Assembly: GCA_020466095.1 (NCBI GenBank)
Contig: CM035809.1
Coordinates: 26,031,927 to 26,095,926 of the forward strand
Direction of reading: 5' to 3'
DNA: 64,000 bases
From: Chlorops oryzae
Lineage: Eukaryota; Arthropoda; Insecta; Diptera; Chloropidae
Shown one piece after another: positions 21,201 through 32,999 of this stretch. Within the stretch, counting starts at the first letter, position 1, and each line of letters starts with the position of its first letter. The notes under the pieces are model-generated. The model was not told where the DNA came from, searched no databases, and worked only from the letters and a program-made list of their open reading frames with translations. The position numbers and the translations under genes were made by a program.

Positions 21201-24200
21201 TCTTTTATTTTTATTATTTTTATTTATTATTTTTATTTATTATTTTTATTTTTATTTTTTATTTTTATATTTTATTTAATTTTTAATTTTTTATTTTTTT
21301 AATATTTTTAATTTAATATTTTTTTTACTAATTTTTATCTTATAATTTTTTATTAATTTTTTTAGTATTTTAAATTTAATATTTTTGTTTATTATTTTTA
21401 TTTTATATTTTTATTTTTTATTTTTATTATTTCTTACTTATTATTTTACTTTTATAAGTATTTTTAATTTAATGTTTTTATTTTTATCTAGTTTTTATCT
21501 TATTATTATTTTATCTATGATTTTTTTGTCTCTTAATTTAATATTTTTTATTTTTTTTTTTATTTAATTATTATTATTTTTAATATTTTCAATTTAATAT
21601 TTTATTTTCTACTAATTTTTATCTTATAATTTTTTATTGAATTTTTAATTTTGTTTTAGTATTTTAAATTTAATGTTTTTTGTTTATTTTTTTTTATTTT
21701 ATTATTTTTTAATTATTATTTTTTATTTTATTAATTTTTTTTATTATTTCTTTCAAAAACCTTTCTTGTAGTTACTTCAAATTTCTTCTCAAAATTCACC
21801 ACAAAAAGCATCTATGCTTCTTAAACCCGCAGCTGTTCGAACTGCACTGAGCCGATCGACTATAAGAACTCATGCCGTCCGTCTACTCTACTCTACTTCT
21901 GATCTTCTCCGATATTCTTTCACATCTTGAAATTGGATCCTTGAGATCGTCGTCGCTGCCTTCTCAACAACAACAACTCATCAGCTCAAACGACCCACAC
22001 AATTCGGTGATTTCTGTTCAGATTTTTCATTTGTTTATTTAAATTGCGCGACATTGTTGCGGACGCCCCTGCTGCAGCCCGCCCCGCTCTGACGTGTGGT
22101 GTATGTAGCTCAAAGCGATTAGCTTCGAAGTTGTTGCAGCATTAAGCGCAACAATGTTTGCAAATGTTTGGATTTCGTCAGAATTTTTTTCCATACAATT
22201 TTCAATAAAAGCGACACTTTTGGTGGTCCGCGTCCCCGCGACGAGACTTCGAGGAATTTTTTTTTGTCGCAAATTGAACTTGTGTGGGAATCGTGATTAT
22301 TTCCTGGGAAAATGTGAGTTTGTGCTCAATTTGAATTTTTCGATTTTATTTATTTATTTTGATTATTTTTCTTTTTCGTAAAATAAGAAGAAAAAAAAGC
22401 TTCTCTCGAATTTACGGGTCAATTAATTTGAAGCTTATGGTAACAATCCGAATTCTATAAGGAGAAGTTCAAGACATCACAAGAAAAAACTTCCGCCAAT
22501 TGGTAGTTGAAGGCTCGCTCAAAGAAATCTTATAAGAAATGAAGTAAGTTATTCACTGAAGGATACTTTTCCGGAAAGATTCATAAGGTGAACCACATAT
22601 AACCATATATGCCACTCTCATAGATATTGCGCGGGACGTTTCGCGCCGGATAGAAAGAGATGTTACTCGGCAGGCATAAAAAGAGCGAGAGAGAAATACT
22701 TTTGGTGAGTACCTAAGTGACAAATGCTTATTTTGGTGGGTACTCAAGATCGTGGTGGGTACCCAAGACCGTGGTGAAAAGAGCCAAAATAGAAACGGCT
22801 CCTGAGTGACATATATAGTTATATATGAGGTGAACACAACTTTTCAGCCACAGACCATCTGTTCCTTTAACATGTCCTTCAGGTAAGCGCTTTATTTTGT
22901 TAGTTAGAACTTCACTTGCTACCAAACTACAACACCTAAGTTACCAAAAAATAGTCTATAAAAGGACTATATCTCTTTTTACTTAACACTTGAACGCATA
23001 AGGAACAAATTTTCTCTCAAACGCTAAATGATTTATAACAATGTTGTTAACAGTAAATGCATTTAAGAGTTAAAATTATGGGGGGAACAACTTTTCTCTT
23101 ATGCGTTGAAGGGTTAGAAGAAATATTCCAAAATTTTCCAACCCAATGTAAGCAATTCCGGACTATAATGATCTTAGGGAGTACTCTATAATCAGACAAA
23201 TTCAATAGTTCAAACGTTTGTCGGAGTACCGCGGGACCACTGTACAGCAATCGCTTCTCTAACGTGTAAATCTTCGTCCTTAAAAGCGGTTGCAAAGGGA
23301 CCCAGAAAAATTTCTTCGATTTTTTAAAATATATTTTGCCGTACTTCTCGGCTTTCTGACGATAAAACCCTGGGGGGAAACCCCTTCGTTCAAAAATTTC
23401 GATCCACTTGTCTGTATCGAGCTATGGCAAGAAAAGAGATCTGTTCCATCACAAATTTATTGAGTATAATAGGCTTTGCTTTTGGAGGTCCTTTGTTTAT
23501 CAAGGGCTAGAGTAATCAAACCTTCCTTTATTGTAAATTTCATAGCTCGAAATGTCTCCAAGATATAAAGAAAAGGGGGGCCTATAAATAGTCTGCTTTT
23601 CAACTTTGAAGTACCACTTTAGGATGGTCTACAATGACCTAAAGAGGCCCTCAGATAAGTCGATTAAAGCTTGAATGCCTGAACGAACTTTTAGTTGAAT
23701 AAATCTCAATAACTTTATTGGCTATTTCGCCCTATTTCTTCAACTATTTCTTTAAGATTGGTCAAGAATGATTCATTGTTTCTTACATCCAGACGAATAG
23801 GGCTTCGTTTGGACTATAGATAATGTCCAATATGATGTAAGGTACAATTTCATTGGAGCTTAATATATTTCCCCTCTAGGAAGCTGTCGTCGAAGCACAA
23901 ATTCCCAGTTTTGTCAAGTTTTTTACATTCACTTTTATAACTCCGAGAGCCAAGTCAACCCTTTTTCGGGCAATGTAGTATCAGGGAAATTATAAGTCGT
24001 CTCTTGGTCTTTGTTGCGCAACAAATATTGGACCAAAAAAAAGGTATGTTTTTGAAAAAGGTATAATTTTTCGGATGATTAAGGGACTTTGAAAAGAACG
24101 TTAAAATCACCAAAGCATTTTGGACCCCTTTGTAATAACTAGGGCAAGAGGAAATATATAAATTCGGCACCTAAAAATATGCAATTGAACATTTAAGAAC

Positions 24201-25744
24201 CATTTATTAGCATTTTAAGCCTTCATAAACGGAGCTTAATTAATTCTTTAAGCAGGGGCGGACTGGGAAAATGCCCGGTGGGCCCCCAGTGAACTGTATC
24301 TGGGATCAATACTCATTTTTTTTTTAAATATTTATTTTCTTAGGTAACGCCCGGTGGGCCCTTTGACCCCCAGTCCGCCCCTGTCTTTAAGGATAAACGC
24401 ACATCTATCAAAATCCTTTCTCAACATGTGATTAAATGGGGGAAACCTACTAGAATGAACATCGAAAATATTCGGAATATTCAAGTGCATACTTTTAGGT
24501 GCTAAATTTAAATATTTTCTGTTACCTTACACATACAACATTCATATAAGTCTATAAATATATTTGCAACAACACTCACCAATTGCTGCTGCACAGAGTC
24601 CATTGTATTTGTCGCTTCATCCATTGTCGTACTACTCTCTAGGCCCTGTAAATCTGAAGATGAAAGTAATTTCCCAGAGCTTTCGCCGCTCGTCGTACAC
24701 GAGCTGACAACACCGGACGATGATGTCTGCAGACACGACAAAGGTAGATCATCCTCATCGGTGATATCCCTTTCGTCGCTAATGGCCTTTTCACCGTTAC
24801 ACTGCGAAATCGAAACGTCACTTTTGTTATCGATTTCATTACGATGACCATCACCATGACCAGCATCATCATCATCACGATCACCATCGTCATTGTCATC
24901 ATCACCATGACCGTCATTGTCATTGTCATCATCATCATAATCAGTGTTACTGATTGTTGAGATCTGTTGCGACAATGTTCCATCGTCAACAATACGAAGG
25001 TCTTCGGTATTTTTCTCTTCGGTCGGTGTCGATGTGACTGTGGATGATTGAAGAAAGTTTTGTGCTGTAAATGAAATGTTAGCAACATTTGGTGTAGTAT
25101 GCTGTAAGGCGGTTGTATTGTTGTTGGGTAATGCAAACGGAAAACTACCACACTGACCAGTGTTGCTGCCCAGCAAATAGTCTGCCATCAATGGCGTCTT
25201 CAGCAATGGGGAATCGGCGCTCTGAAGGGAGCTTTGGGAATTTGGGGTTCTTGGGGTTAGTAGAAAATTCGAGGAGGTTGTTAGTAATTGTTGTTGCTGC
25301 TGTTGCTGTTGTTTGTTGCTGCAACATGAATTGCGTCAATGTTGGCAAACTATTGGGCAGCAACATTGATTGTTGCAGCAATTGTGTCTGATGTTGGACT
25401 AAATTATTGGTTTGAATGTGGCTAGAATTACTATTGGGACTACTACTACGGCTACTACTACAGTTGGTATTTTGTGAATTTTGGCGTTTTTGCGTTCTTT
25501 TGTCTTGGTGGCGCTCGCGATGTTGTTGTTGGATGTGGATGTGTTGTTGCGGTGCGAGCAGTTGCTGTGACTTTGGCTGTTGAATTGGCGTGAATGTTGT
25601 GGGCAATTGTGTTGCTGCATTCATCATGTTGTCTCGTTGCTTCGTCGGCGAGAGACTCTGTGTGAATTGTTGTTGTTGCTGCTGTTGTTGTTGCAACAAA
25701 TTCATCATATACAGTTGCATGATAAATTCCAATTGTGAGGACAT
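18246..25744 (-). CDS. cas: Castor orthologue, CASZ1-type zinc-finger transcription factor
   Basis: Four exons in transcript order: 25744-24580, 20114-19277, 19203-18786 and 18716-18246 (TGA). Starts at MSSQLEFIMQLYMMNLL, in a favourable context after AAA and preceded by stops. Order: Gln/Ser/Asn-rich N-terminus with CAG/CAA tracts; the phrase SSNFLTPRTPNSQSSLQSAD and PLLKTPLMADYLLG; a long Asp-rich run (24840-24950); four castor-type paired Cys/His zinc fingers; a basic AT-hook-like motif RKRGRPPKM; then polyQ, polyA and a C-terminus ending SDAKQFKE. About 963 residues if two one-base disruptions are discounted; I recall the Drosophila protein as about 800. In flies Castor is the late temporal factor of neuroblasts (Hb, Kr, Pdm, Cas) and acts in the nucleus. 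Odd points: one extra base in the CAG/CAA tract near 25312 and one missing base in another near 18908-18914. Exon 2 plus exon 3 become a whole number of codons only if the latter is counted. Intron lengths are 4,465, 73 and 69 nt. Confidence 0.92.
18990..19770 (-). other. castor zinc-finger cluster
   Basis: Four repeated modules of the CASZ1 type, each with two Cys, a HxHC- or HxC-type core, a further Cys and a terminal His pair. Anchors: CENPLCRQENLREHFHC with RHLKWH; the GCAYNWKQTHYHC module with QMHANFH; CKIEECPFYGKKMSHYHC with DKHKSYH (split by the 73-nt intron); and CPFEDCKFSMVCNHIHC with SHKRKH. All metal ligands are present, so DNA binding should be intact. Confidence 0.88.
20131..21745. 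repeat. 1.6-kb A/T-only tract in castor intron 1
   Basis: Almost pure A and T, T-rich on the + strand, dominated by TTTAT/ATTTTT words with only scattered G or C. On the castor transcript it is A-rich and contains dozens of AATAAA hexamers. It abuts the exon 2 acceptor (20115), which retains only a short pyrimidine tract. Confidence 0.9.
21770..22340. other. GC-richer island in castor intron 1
   Basis: Unique sequence with 'ggacgcccctgctgcagcc' and other GC-rich words, contrasting sharply with the A/T tract beside it. No exon can be fitted: frames are short and lack good splice sites. It is a candidate intronic enhancer, by contrast of composition only. Confidence 0.3.
22590..22835. repeat. 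Imperfect inverted repeat
   Basis: CATATAACCATATATGCCAC near 22596-22616 pairs imperfectly with 'gtgacatatatagttatatatg' near 22806-22828. The interior carries a short direct repeat of GGTGGGTAC (22735-22765). MITE-like but with no clear target duplication. Confidence 0.45.
22986..23115. repeat. Fold-back element, AACCCTTTAACGCATAAG family
   Basis: Left end CACTTGAACGCATAAGG and right end TATGCGTTGAAGGGTTA are inverted relatives of the family seen intact at 48838-48944 and, as array ends, at 57241 and 58119. About 130 bp, non-coding. Confidence 0.55.
24160..24540. repeat. Paired GCATACTTTTAGG terminal motifs
   Basis: CCTAAAAATATGC at 24170-24182 and GCATACTTTTAGG at 24487-24499 face each other. 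The right one is followed by 'tgctaaatttaaatattttc', a flank shared with the motifs at 15126, 61099 and 61694. They look like the ends of one repeat family; the hAT MITE at 24253 lies between them. Confidence 0.5.
24253..24383. mobile_element. hAT MITE, 131 bp
   Basis: Termini CAGGGGCGGACTGG and CCAGTCCGCCCCTG, followed inward by 'cccggtgggcccc' and its counterpart. A perfect 8-bp duplication TCTTTAAG flanks it (24245-24252 and 24384-24391). It lies in castor intron 1. Confidence 0.88.
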
Positions 25745-26090
25745 TTTGATTTTATTTTTAATTAATTATTTTATAATTTTTATTTTAAAGTTATAATATT
25801 TTTTTATCCTTTTTTTTATTTTTTTAATTTAAAAAATATTTATTTTTAAATATTTTTTTTTTAATTATTTAATTTTATTTATTTTTTTATCACAGCAAAT
25901 TAGTTGATTAAATTATTTAAATTTTTAGAAGGCACCAAGCACAAAATTTTACGTCCTTTGAAAATTCACAAACTGTAGACTTTTTTAACTTGGAATATTT
26001 TAAGAATTTTTTCCAAATTTATTTTCAATTCCTCAAGATTTTTTCTAAGCATGAAATATTTTAAATTTAATTAAATTTTTTTTTTTTTTT
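25745..26090 (-). other. AT-rich castor 5' flank
   Basis: Directly upstream of the castor ATG. On the castor strand it is A/T-rich with almost no GC. No splice acceptor or promoter motif stands out, so I cannot say whether the leader is continuous or spliced from a far exon. Confidence 0.4.
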
Positions 26091-27370
26091 TTTGAGTGCA
26101 CGGAAATCCGTTAAAAGGCGATTAAGCCCGCACGCGTTCTCTCTAATGCTTTATGGATCGCAAACAGATCCTTGGCAAGGATCGTCTTAAGAAACACGAA
26201 AGCGTCTACCAAGCTTGGCTACAAGGCGCAAACTGATTTCAACTCTTCCATCATGTCCTGTTAATATAGTAAAAATGTCCTTTTTTGAAATCCTTTCTCC
26301 TTATATTGCTCAATGATGTCATGTCATGACTCACTCCCTTATCGAACGTTTGAAGTGAGACTCTTACCTAATCATAGATCGAGAAAGAAGAGAAAAAAAT
26401 TCGATCAAAGTCAAAGGATTGCCTTAAAAAACTTCTCTTTGATTATGATGACGCTCTCTCTCTCTCTCTCTCTTTTTAAGTGTCCTTTTTTAGAGAGAAG
26501 TTGAAGGGGTTGATTGTGAAGTTTTTTAAAAAATCGTTTCTATTCCTTCGTTTTTTTTTTATTGTGAACATTTTTGGCAAACCATCCCTTAGTGCCGCCG
26601 CCTGCTGTTTGGCTATTGTTTTCGAAATAAAGTTCTTTTTTCCTGCAGTCTTGTGAATTGTTCGCTCTCTCCTATTTATTATGAAATATCCTCACGCAAG
26701 GGAATTGCGTAACTTTGGGTTTTTTGTCACCGTTTTTTTCCGCCAATAAAACCTCACGGAAAATGCTAATCCTGTAATGAAATTTGAGTTTTTTAGGTAA
26801 AAACGGGCGTACGATAGAGCAACATGTGACCAACGAGCGTTGAGGAATTTCCCCTCATTTTTTGTCGCCTTTTGAGAATTGCGAATATCCTTGTGAGGGA
26901 ATTTTTGGCGTTTGCAAAAAAATTGAATAAATTTTTTTTGGGGTTTTTTGAAAGGTGTAAAGGGGCTATGTAATTTTAGAGAGCATCCATTTTATGTATG
27001 AATAAAATATTTAGTCAATTCTCATTTTTGATACCCGAGATCAGTTCCATATTCCATCAAAAGATTTTAAATCCTATTGTAAGCGATTTTATTTAGTTCT
27101 GCTGAAAATGTTCAACCGGAATTGGGGAAGAATCTCTTCTGATAATTTGCACAATAAAAGTGGAGGAATTGTATTTTATGGACCTGTATGGAATTTCGCA
27201 ATATCTCCTTAACTACAAACCTTCCTCCAAAAACTGACTCAGGACTCAGGGTTTCATTTTTCGTAAACGGGGACCCTATTTGAGCAAAACCCAGAGAAGT
27301 CAATAAAATCTAGTTAAGCCTTAAATTTTCTCACTGTTTTTTTTTCTCCTAATTTTCTTCCTCCAATGAA
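26090..27370. other. Gene-free region upstream of castor
   Basis: No coding frame with a recognisable product. Holds a CT microsatellite (26454-26472) and otherwise single-copy-looking AT-rich DNA. Confidence 0.4.
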
Positions 27371-27372
27371 TA

Positions 27373-28208
27373 CACCGAGAGAAATAACAACAGTTAAATC
27401 AACTACTTAGAACAGTTAAAGTAAGAGTGGTCAAATAAACTGTATTCCGCGTTAAATGCACTGAAAAAGGCAGTCAAATGAACAGTTGAAAAACAGTTAC
27501 TTTTTATGTTCAAATTCGCTTTCGTTCACTTAGACGTATAAGTTCGCATTCTGATCAACCGTCTCCGGAGGTTTCGATAGCTCAGTGTTTAAACTGTGAC
27601 TCGACAGTCGTGAGCTTCGGGGTTCTATCCCTGCTGGCGGCGGGAATTTTTCTGAATTTTTTTTTTAATTACAGTTTTTTTTTTTGTTCAGAGTGTAGTT
27701 GTTTTGGAAGACAAAAATTTTCTCCTAAATTTTTAAGGTTTTAATTTATTTAATTTTTTTTTTAATGGTTCATTTTCAAGCAAAAAATTTTGGGAGTGAA
27801 ACAATTCCTTAAGCACGTTCCCCAAAACTTGAGCAACCATAAACTCAAGTGAGCATTTTGACCAACAAATTAAATTCGTTCGTTTAGCGTAATGGTTAAG
27901 ACGTTCGCCCGCGAAGTGGGAGGTCAGCGGTTCAAGGCTCGGCCGAGGCGAGAAAATTTAAAGAGATGAAAGAGAAAAAGATTTAAATAGAAACAAATAA
28001 ATAAAGAAAAATATAATAATTTAATTTAAAAAAAAAATATAATAAAAGAAGATAAAAAAAAGTCAAAGCAAAAAATAATTATTTTTTTCCCAGTCGCTGG
28101 TGACAGTTGATTTAACCGCGAGACAGTTATATCAACCATCAGGTAGTTATATCCTCGGTTATTTTAACCTGCTTTTTCAGTTAATATAACTACCTTTTTC
28201 TCTCGGTG
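27373..28208. mobile_element. TIR element carrying two tRNA-like segments
   Basis: Ends CACCGAGAGAAA and TTTCTCTCGGTG are flanked by TA (27371-27372 and 28209-28210). The subterminal 'aacagttaaatcaact' is echoed in inverted form near the right end. Inside, on the + strand, lie two pol III-like blocks. One is at about 27570-27645 (box A-like TAGCTCAGTG, box B-like GGGTTCTATCCC). The other is at about 27882-27955 (TAGCGTAATGG, GGTTCAAGGCTC). Neither folds as an intact tRNA. No transposase. Confidence 0.65.
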
Positions 28209-28211
28209 TAG

Positions 28212-29985
28212 GTTTTCGGATTCAGCCATAGCGTTCTAAGTTCCATTATGGTTATTCTTATAAGAATAGCACTTTTGATCGCGACCAAGCTCACCTTGAA
28301 TAGTTTGTATACTTCCACTGGGGCAGGGATTTGATTTGAAGACTTGAAAACTAGAAGATTTTAATGGGAAATGGGATCCTGTTTTTCTTAGGTTCGAAGA
28401 GGGCAATAGACTTCAAAAATCCTTCAAGTTTCCTTTCCTTTTCAAAAAAGAACTGCTTGTAAGTCCATGTTTACATTTGGAGACCTTTGTCGTGGCAACT
28501 CGTACTTTGTTGGTAAGAAACATACGGGAAAGAGAGTGTTTTTTGTCGCCCATACCAGCAATTCGATTATGGATCTCTTAGAAAAGTTTGAAGGACCTAA
28601 ATGACTCTTCTTCTTAAATAATTTGAAATTCTGTAAATTGAGAAATCTTGCCAGGCAAGTTTGACGACCCAAATGAAAGAAGGAATCGAGTTGAATTTTT
28701 ACTGGGCTTTAACAGTGCCAAGGTTACAAATTAATGTGGGATTTTGTCAATATTTTTTGTATTTTTTTTTTTGAAAGAAATATTAATTCGGACATATAAT
28801 AAAATAAGCAGCGTGGTTACCTAAAAGTATGCTTTCAAATATTGAGAATATTTTGGATATTGAAAATTTATCTACTATGAAAATTATATGCTCCACGCTC
28901 ATCTTTGGGTTAGGGCGAGCTAACATGGGTAGATAAGTTTCCTTTCTCTCATGCTACTGCCGCCTAAAATGCCACCTCTTAATGAAGACTTTCACTTGAA
29001 AGCGAAGAGACGACACATTCCATATAATGGGTGAATGTGTCGCTATTTATAGGCTGAGAATTAGAGACTTCAACAGGGTCTTCTTGGGACACGACAGGCT
29101 GGGGATCGATAAATATCTAAATGGACTCCCCTTCAGAACAGGGTCCAGGGTAAACAAGAACTAGGCCCCCGATTTGAGTTTGCCAAACTGGGAAAATGCC
29201 CACAAAGGCACTGTAAGGGGCGGAAATTTCACATAGATATGACAAGTCAGTACTCCATTAGTGGCATTAAGGGGCGTTTTTTCTCAGAGCGGGGAAAAAT
29301 TTGAATTTGGCCTCGACAAGAGCAAAACAATATGGGACTAAATGGCGCAATAGATCTTTTTTTCGCAATGCCTGTATTTTTTTTCACCAGGGGGCGAGAA
29401 CCATCAATTTGAAAAAAATTTTCATCTTCAAAAAGGGCTTTTAGAGTTCTATATATAAAAATATATAAATTATATGAAATATATAAATTTTGAAAATATT
29501 TAAATGCATACTTTTAGGGCTGAATTGCACTCCTTTATATTTCCCTGTCATTTATTTATTTATTTAAGTCAGTGAACATGAATTCTTACTAATAAAAAGA
29601 AAATTTTAGTCAATCAAATCCATTGTTCGGGGAAGGAGTTTCTTTAACCCCAATGCTGCTAAAAGTCCCTTTACCCTTTAGGGTCGCGCAGTCTTCATGT
29701 CGGCTAAAAACAATAGTTTCCCCTAGATAAAAGTTTTCTCTAAAAAGGCTCAACTCTCAAGGAACTGGCATTTTAAAAGTGTTAAATAAATATGTTTGCG
29801 AGATGGCAAAAACCGATGTTTCGTCTTATCGGCCGTAACCTATAAATATCCTCCCCGAGTTCGGTAAACTAAAAAGGTTCATTTTAACGAACCGAAAAAC
29901 CAATCTCGATCGAAGAAAATTTTGAATGGAAACATGGCAATTCAGCGGAAGGATATCCGTGTCGTCATAAAAATCGAAATTAACA
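28212..29985. other. Gene-free region with paired GCATACTTTTAGG motifs
   Basis: No coding sequence seen. CCTAAAAGTATGC at 28820-28832 and GCATACTTTTAGG at 29506-29518 face each other about 700 bp apart and may be the ends of one element. Confidence 0.4.
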
Positions 29986-29989
29986 TAAA

Positions 29990-31010
29990 ATTTAACGACT
30001 TGCGCCTGCGCCACACGCTCTCCTAATGCGAATGTAACATGCGCAGTGCCCCTCGTCACTCGCTCCGTCTCTCTCTCAATCGCTCCTGAGCCTGTAAATC
30101 AATATTTTACTCATTGGCAGGTCATTTGCATAACACAGACTATCGATGTGGAACTCATGAATTCGAGCGTCAAGTCCTCGATTCCGGTGAAAGTCATTAC
30201 GTGCCAAAATTATGCAAATTTCTGGTATTTTTTCGCTTCAATCGCTGCACCGAAATCACCTTGTTTGGATGGCAATTTCAGATGCATGCAAAATTTGCAT
30301 CAATAATTTATGCAGGACGCTCTCGTTCCAGCATTGGCAAAAAAAAAAATGTCGTCCGCATTTTTTTCTCCTTCTGTTTTTTTGCACTTGGGGCACCCGT
30401 GCCAAAGCGGAAGCTCACTCTTCTCACTTTTTTTTATACCATATTCCCTCGTGCCGTGCCGCGTCGAGTCGTGTGCGACGTTGCCACTATCATCGTTAAT
30501 CCTTTTAAGTTCTGCGCATGCGCAAATTGCTCGCCCAAAAAAATATGCAAATTTTTCGCTTCTCGGTGCCGCATTTCCTCTCACGCCACTAAGTGCGGTT
30601 CTTGGATTGTGATTTTCATGCGCGAATTTTTTGCTACGCACTTTTGCGCGACCCTCTTTTGAGTTTTCTTTCCCCCGGAAATTTTTTTCATATTTTTTCC
30701 TTCGATGGCTGAATAAGGAAAAGGGTTTTTTTTTGGGTTATTGTAATGCAGATTTTTTCTGTCGAAGTGTTTTCCAATTTTTCGATATAAATTTACATGC
30801 GCAAAAATTATTTTTCGATTCATATTTTGTTTGGCGCTCAATTATTTTTTCTGCAGCTGCGCGATTTCTTTTCTCTCTCCTTGATCGATTCGATTTAAAA
30901 CGGAGTTTTAGATCGAAGGCAGGAAGATTTGTAACATTTCAGGAATTTATTGTTCTTTTAAATGCTTTTGATATGCAAAAATTGTCCTTTCTTTCGAAGA
31001 CATTCAATTA
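29990..31010. promoter_or_regulatory. Octamer-rich unique island, candidate castor enhancer
   Basis: GC-richer and non-repetitive. Contains four POU octamers (ATGCAAAT or complement) at 30124, 30212, 30293 and 30545, and a perfect TGCGCATGCGCA palindrome (30513-30524), the NRF-1/Erect wing consensus. Open frames here overlap on both strands and match nothing. Pdm POU proteins act with Castor in the neuroblast cascade, so a regulatory role is plausible but inferred. Confidence 0.4.
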
Positions 31011-31949
31011 AAAAACAAAAATTCTTTTCTCTTTATTCTTAAGGGTTTTAAATCGGGGGGAAAAGGATATTATGATTTCATATTTTCACCATCTCACAGT
31101 GGCTTAACCCTGCTGTGACCTTAAAAAAGTTACACTAAATGCTTTAGGGGCCATTTGTCCAAGGTGTATTTCCCATGAAAAGTTTATAGTAATTTGAGGT
31201 CTTTACGAAAAAATTTTATGCCTGAAATATTATTTATTTAACTAATCTCCAGATATTGGCCTCACGAATGTTGTATTTTAGACCAAATGGTCCTAAGGCA
31301 CCACCAATAGGGTTAAAATCCAGTTTTTGAGGAATCAAAATTTCATCCTTTTCATTTCGCAAAACCGAAAATGCCATTTGATTACCAAAAGTTCCATTAT
31401 GTAAAAATTGAATAAAAAGTTGCCCAATGGAAACCAGGCTTTAGGCGATCAGCTGACAACGTCATTGTTTTGAATTCTCTGTTTGTTGAAGTTTGGATGT
31501 AGTGAAAGAATACTTAAAGTTTAAAAAACCGTAAAAAGAGAACAAACGTTAAAGAAGTTCGTATTAAATATGGAAAATATCAATGAAGGTATGCAGATTT
31601 GAAATATTGTTTTAGTTTGTGCAAATAGTTGTCACAGTTGTGGTGTATTGCGTTGCTTAAATATGTTGTCTTTTATATACAAATTTGTTAATAATTTTTG
31701 TGGTCAGTGGAGCTGATTTCACGAGGTTCCAAGGGGTTCCACGACATATGTATGGGCATTTCCAAACGGACGCGACACTTAAATGAGCAATTTTAAGCCC
31801 CGAATTCAAAGGCCTTTGCTTCTCAATACTTTCGTGCAGCTTATGCGGACTTTTATATTTTTCAAAGTTTCTATGCAGTCCCCCCGAATGGTAATCAGCT
31901 ATATACGGACGCGACAAAAAGTTTTGTTTTTTCTGGAAATGCCCATATA

Positions 31950-32440
31950 CAGGGTGTTCCGTTTATGATGGTCAACCGGTCGGGAGCTAATAGAGGGGGT
32001 CAGAACTAACAAAAAATCGTATGGTAAGGGGGGCTCCAAAATGCACCCCTGAGGAGTTATAAGGGAGAAGAAAGAAATTTTCAGTTGTTTCAGAAAAAAA
32101 ATTGTCACACCTCAACGTTTGTATCCAAGATAAAAATTTTAATGCAGTTCGACAGAAAATTGTCAGACCTTTCTAGGCGTATAAAATAGTCTTACACTTT
32201 ATTGCAGCTTCAAGGGTATTTGAGCTTTCAAAGTCAAAATTTTAAAATTTTAAAAACATTTTTTGACTTTGAGAGCCATTTTGGTATGAAAAAGGTCCTA
32301 TTAACATCAATTTTTATTTTGATTCAAAATGCTGATCGATTTCTTTAATTGGTACCCCATATGTCTAAAAATTTTTTGAAAATAAGATGAGAAAATTAAA
32401 TATCTAAATGAAATCTATCTTGCTACTGAGTCGTTATGAT
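31950..32440. mobile_element. TIR element, CAGGGTGTTCC family, partial copy
   Basis: Begins CAGGGTGTTCC and shares 'aaaaaatcgtatgg' and 'tgcacccctgaggagttat' with the copy at 14109. The internal part ('gccattttggtatgaaaaa', 'ggtaccccatatgtctaaa') matches the inverted copy around 50567-51841. The far terminus is not recognisable, so the right limit is approximate. Confidence 0.6.
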
Positions 32441-32999
32441 TTGATACCGCATTAGTATGATAACGTGTTATATTTTATTGAAATATTAAGATCGAAAAAT
32501 TAATATTGCTAAAAAATTTTTAGTGTATCAATAATGATATTTCATATATTTATTCAGATATACAAAATATATAATCATTGTTTGATTATTTGAATCCTGA
32601 TGGCTCTTTGTTCCTTTTTCTTTCGTTCTTCTCGACAAACTCTTTAAATTATTCAATTTCTCAAGTCTACATATCTCACGGAATGAATATTGCAGTATTT
32701 GCCCATATTTATATAAATAAGTAGATCACTTTTGAAATTTGTTTGATCTACGAATATCGTTGTAATTTATTGATCAATTATTTTATTTTCTTCCCTTAAA
32801 GAGACATCAGGAAACAGACAAAGGATGATTCGTAAAGCAGCCCCTGTTCAGCATTGTCGTAAGGGATCGTAGGACATTTTAAAATTTTCAAAGGGACCCC
32901 GATATTATTTTCTTGGGGTCTGATCGTTCTACTTTCTTTGGTCTTATAAATATGATGTGCCCAATCGGTCTACTTTTTCCATAACTTTATAGGTAGTAC

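Noticed and set aside
24639..25151. 170-codon frame on the - strand with a Met-rich run
   Set aside because: It is the alternative reading of castor's Asp-rich GATGAT stretch, not a separate protein.
7621..25744. plx and cas as pseudogenes because of frame breaks
   Set aside because: Splice sites, phases, catalytic fingers and zinc ligands are intact, and all breaks are single-base; assembly error is the simpler reading.
30114..30662. 182-codon open frame in the 30-kb island
   Set aside because: Three overlapping frames on two strands are open because stop codons are scarce in this GC-richer DNA; Phe/Cys-rich translation with no conserved motif or splice sites.
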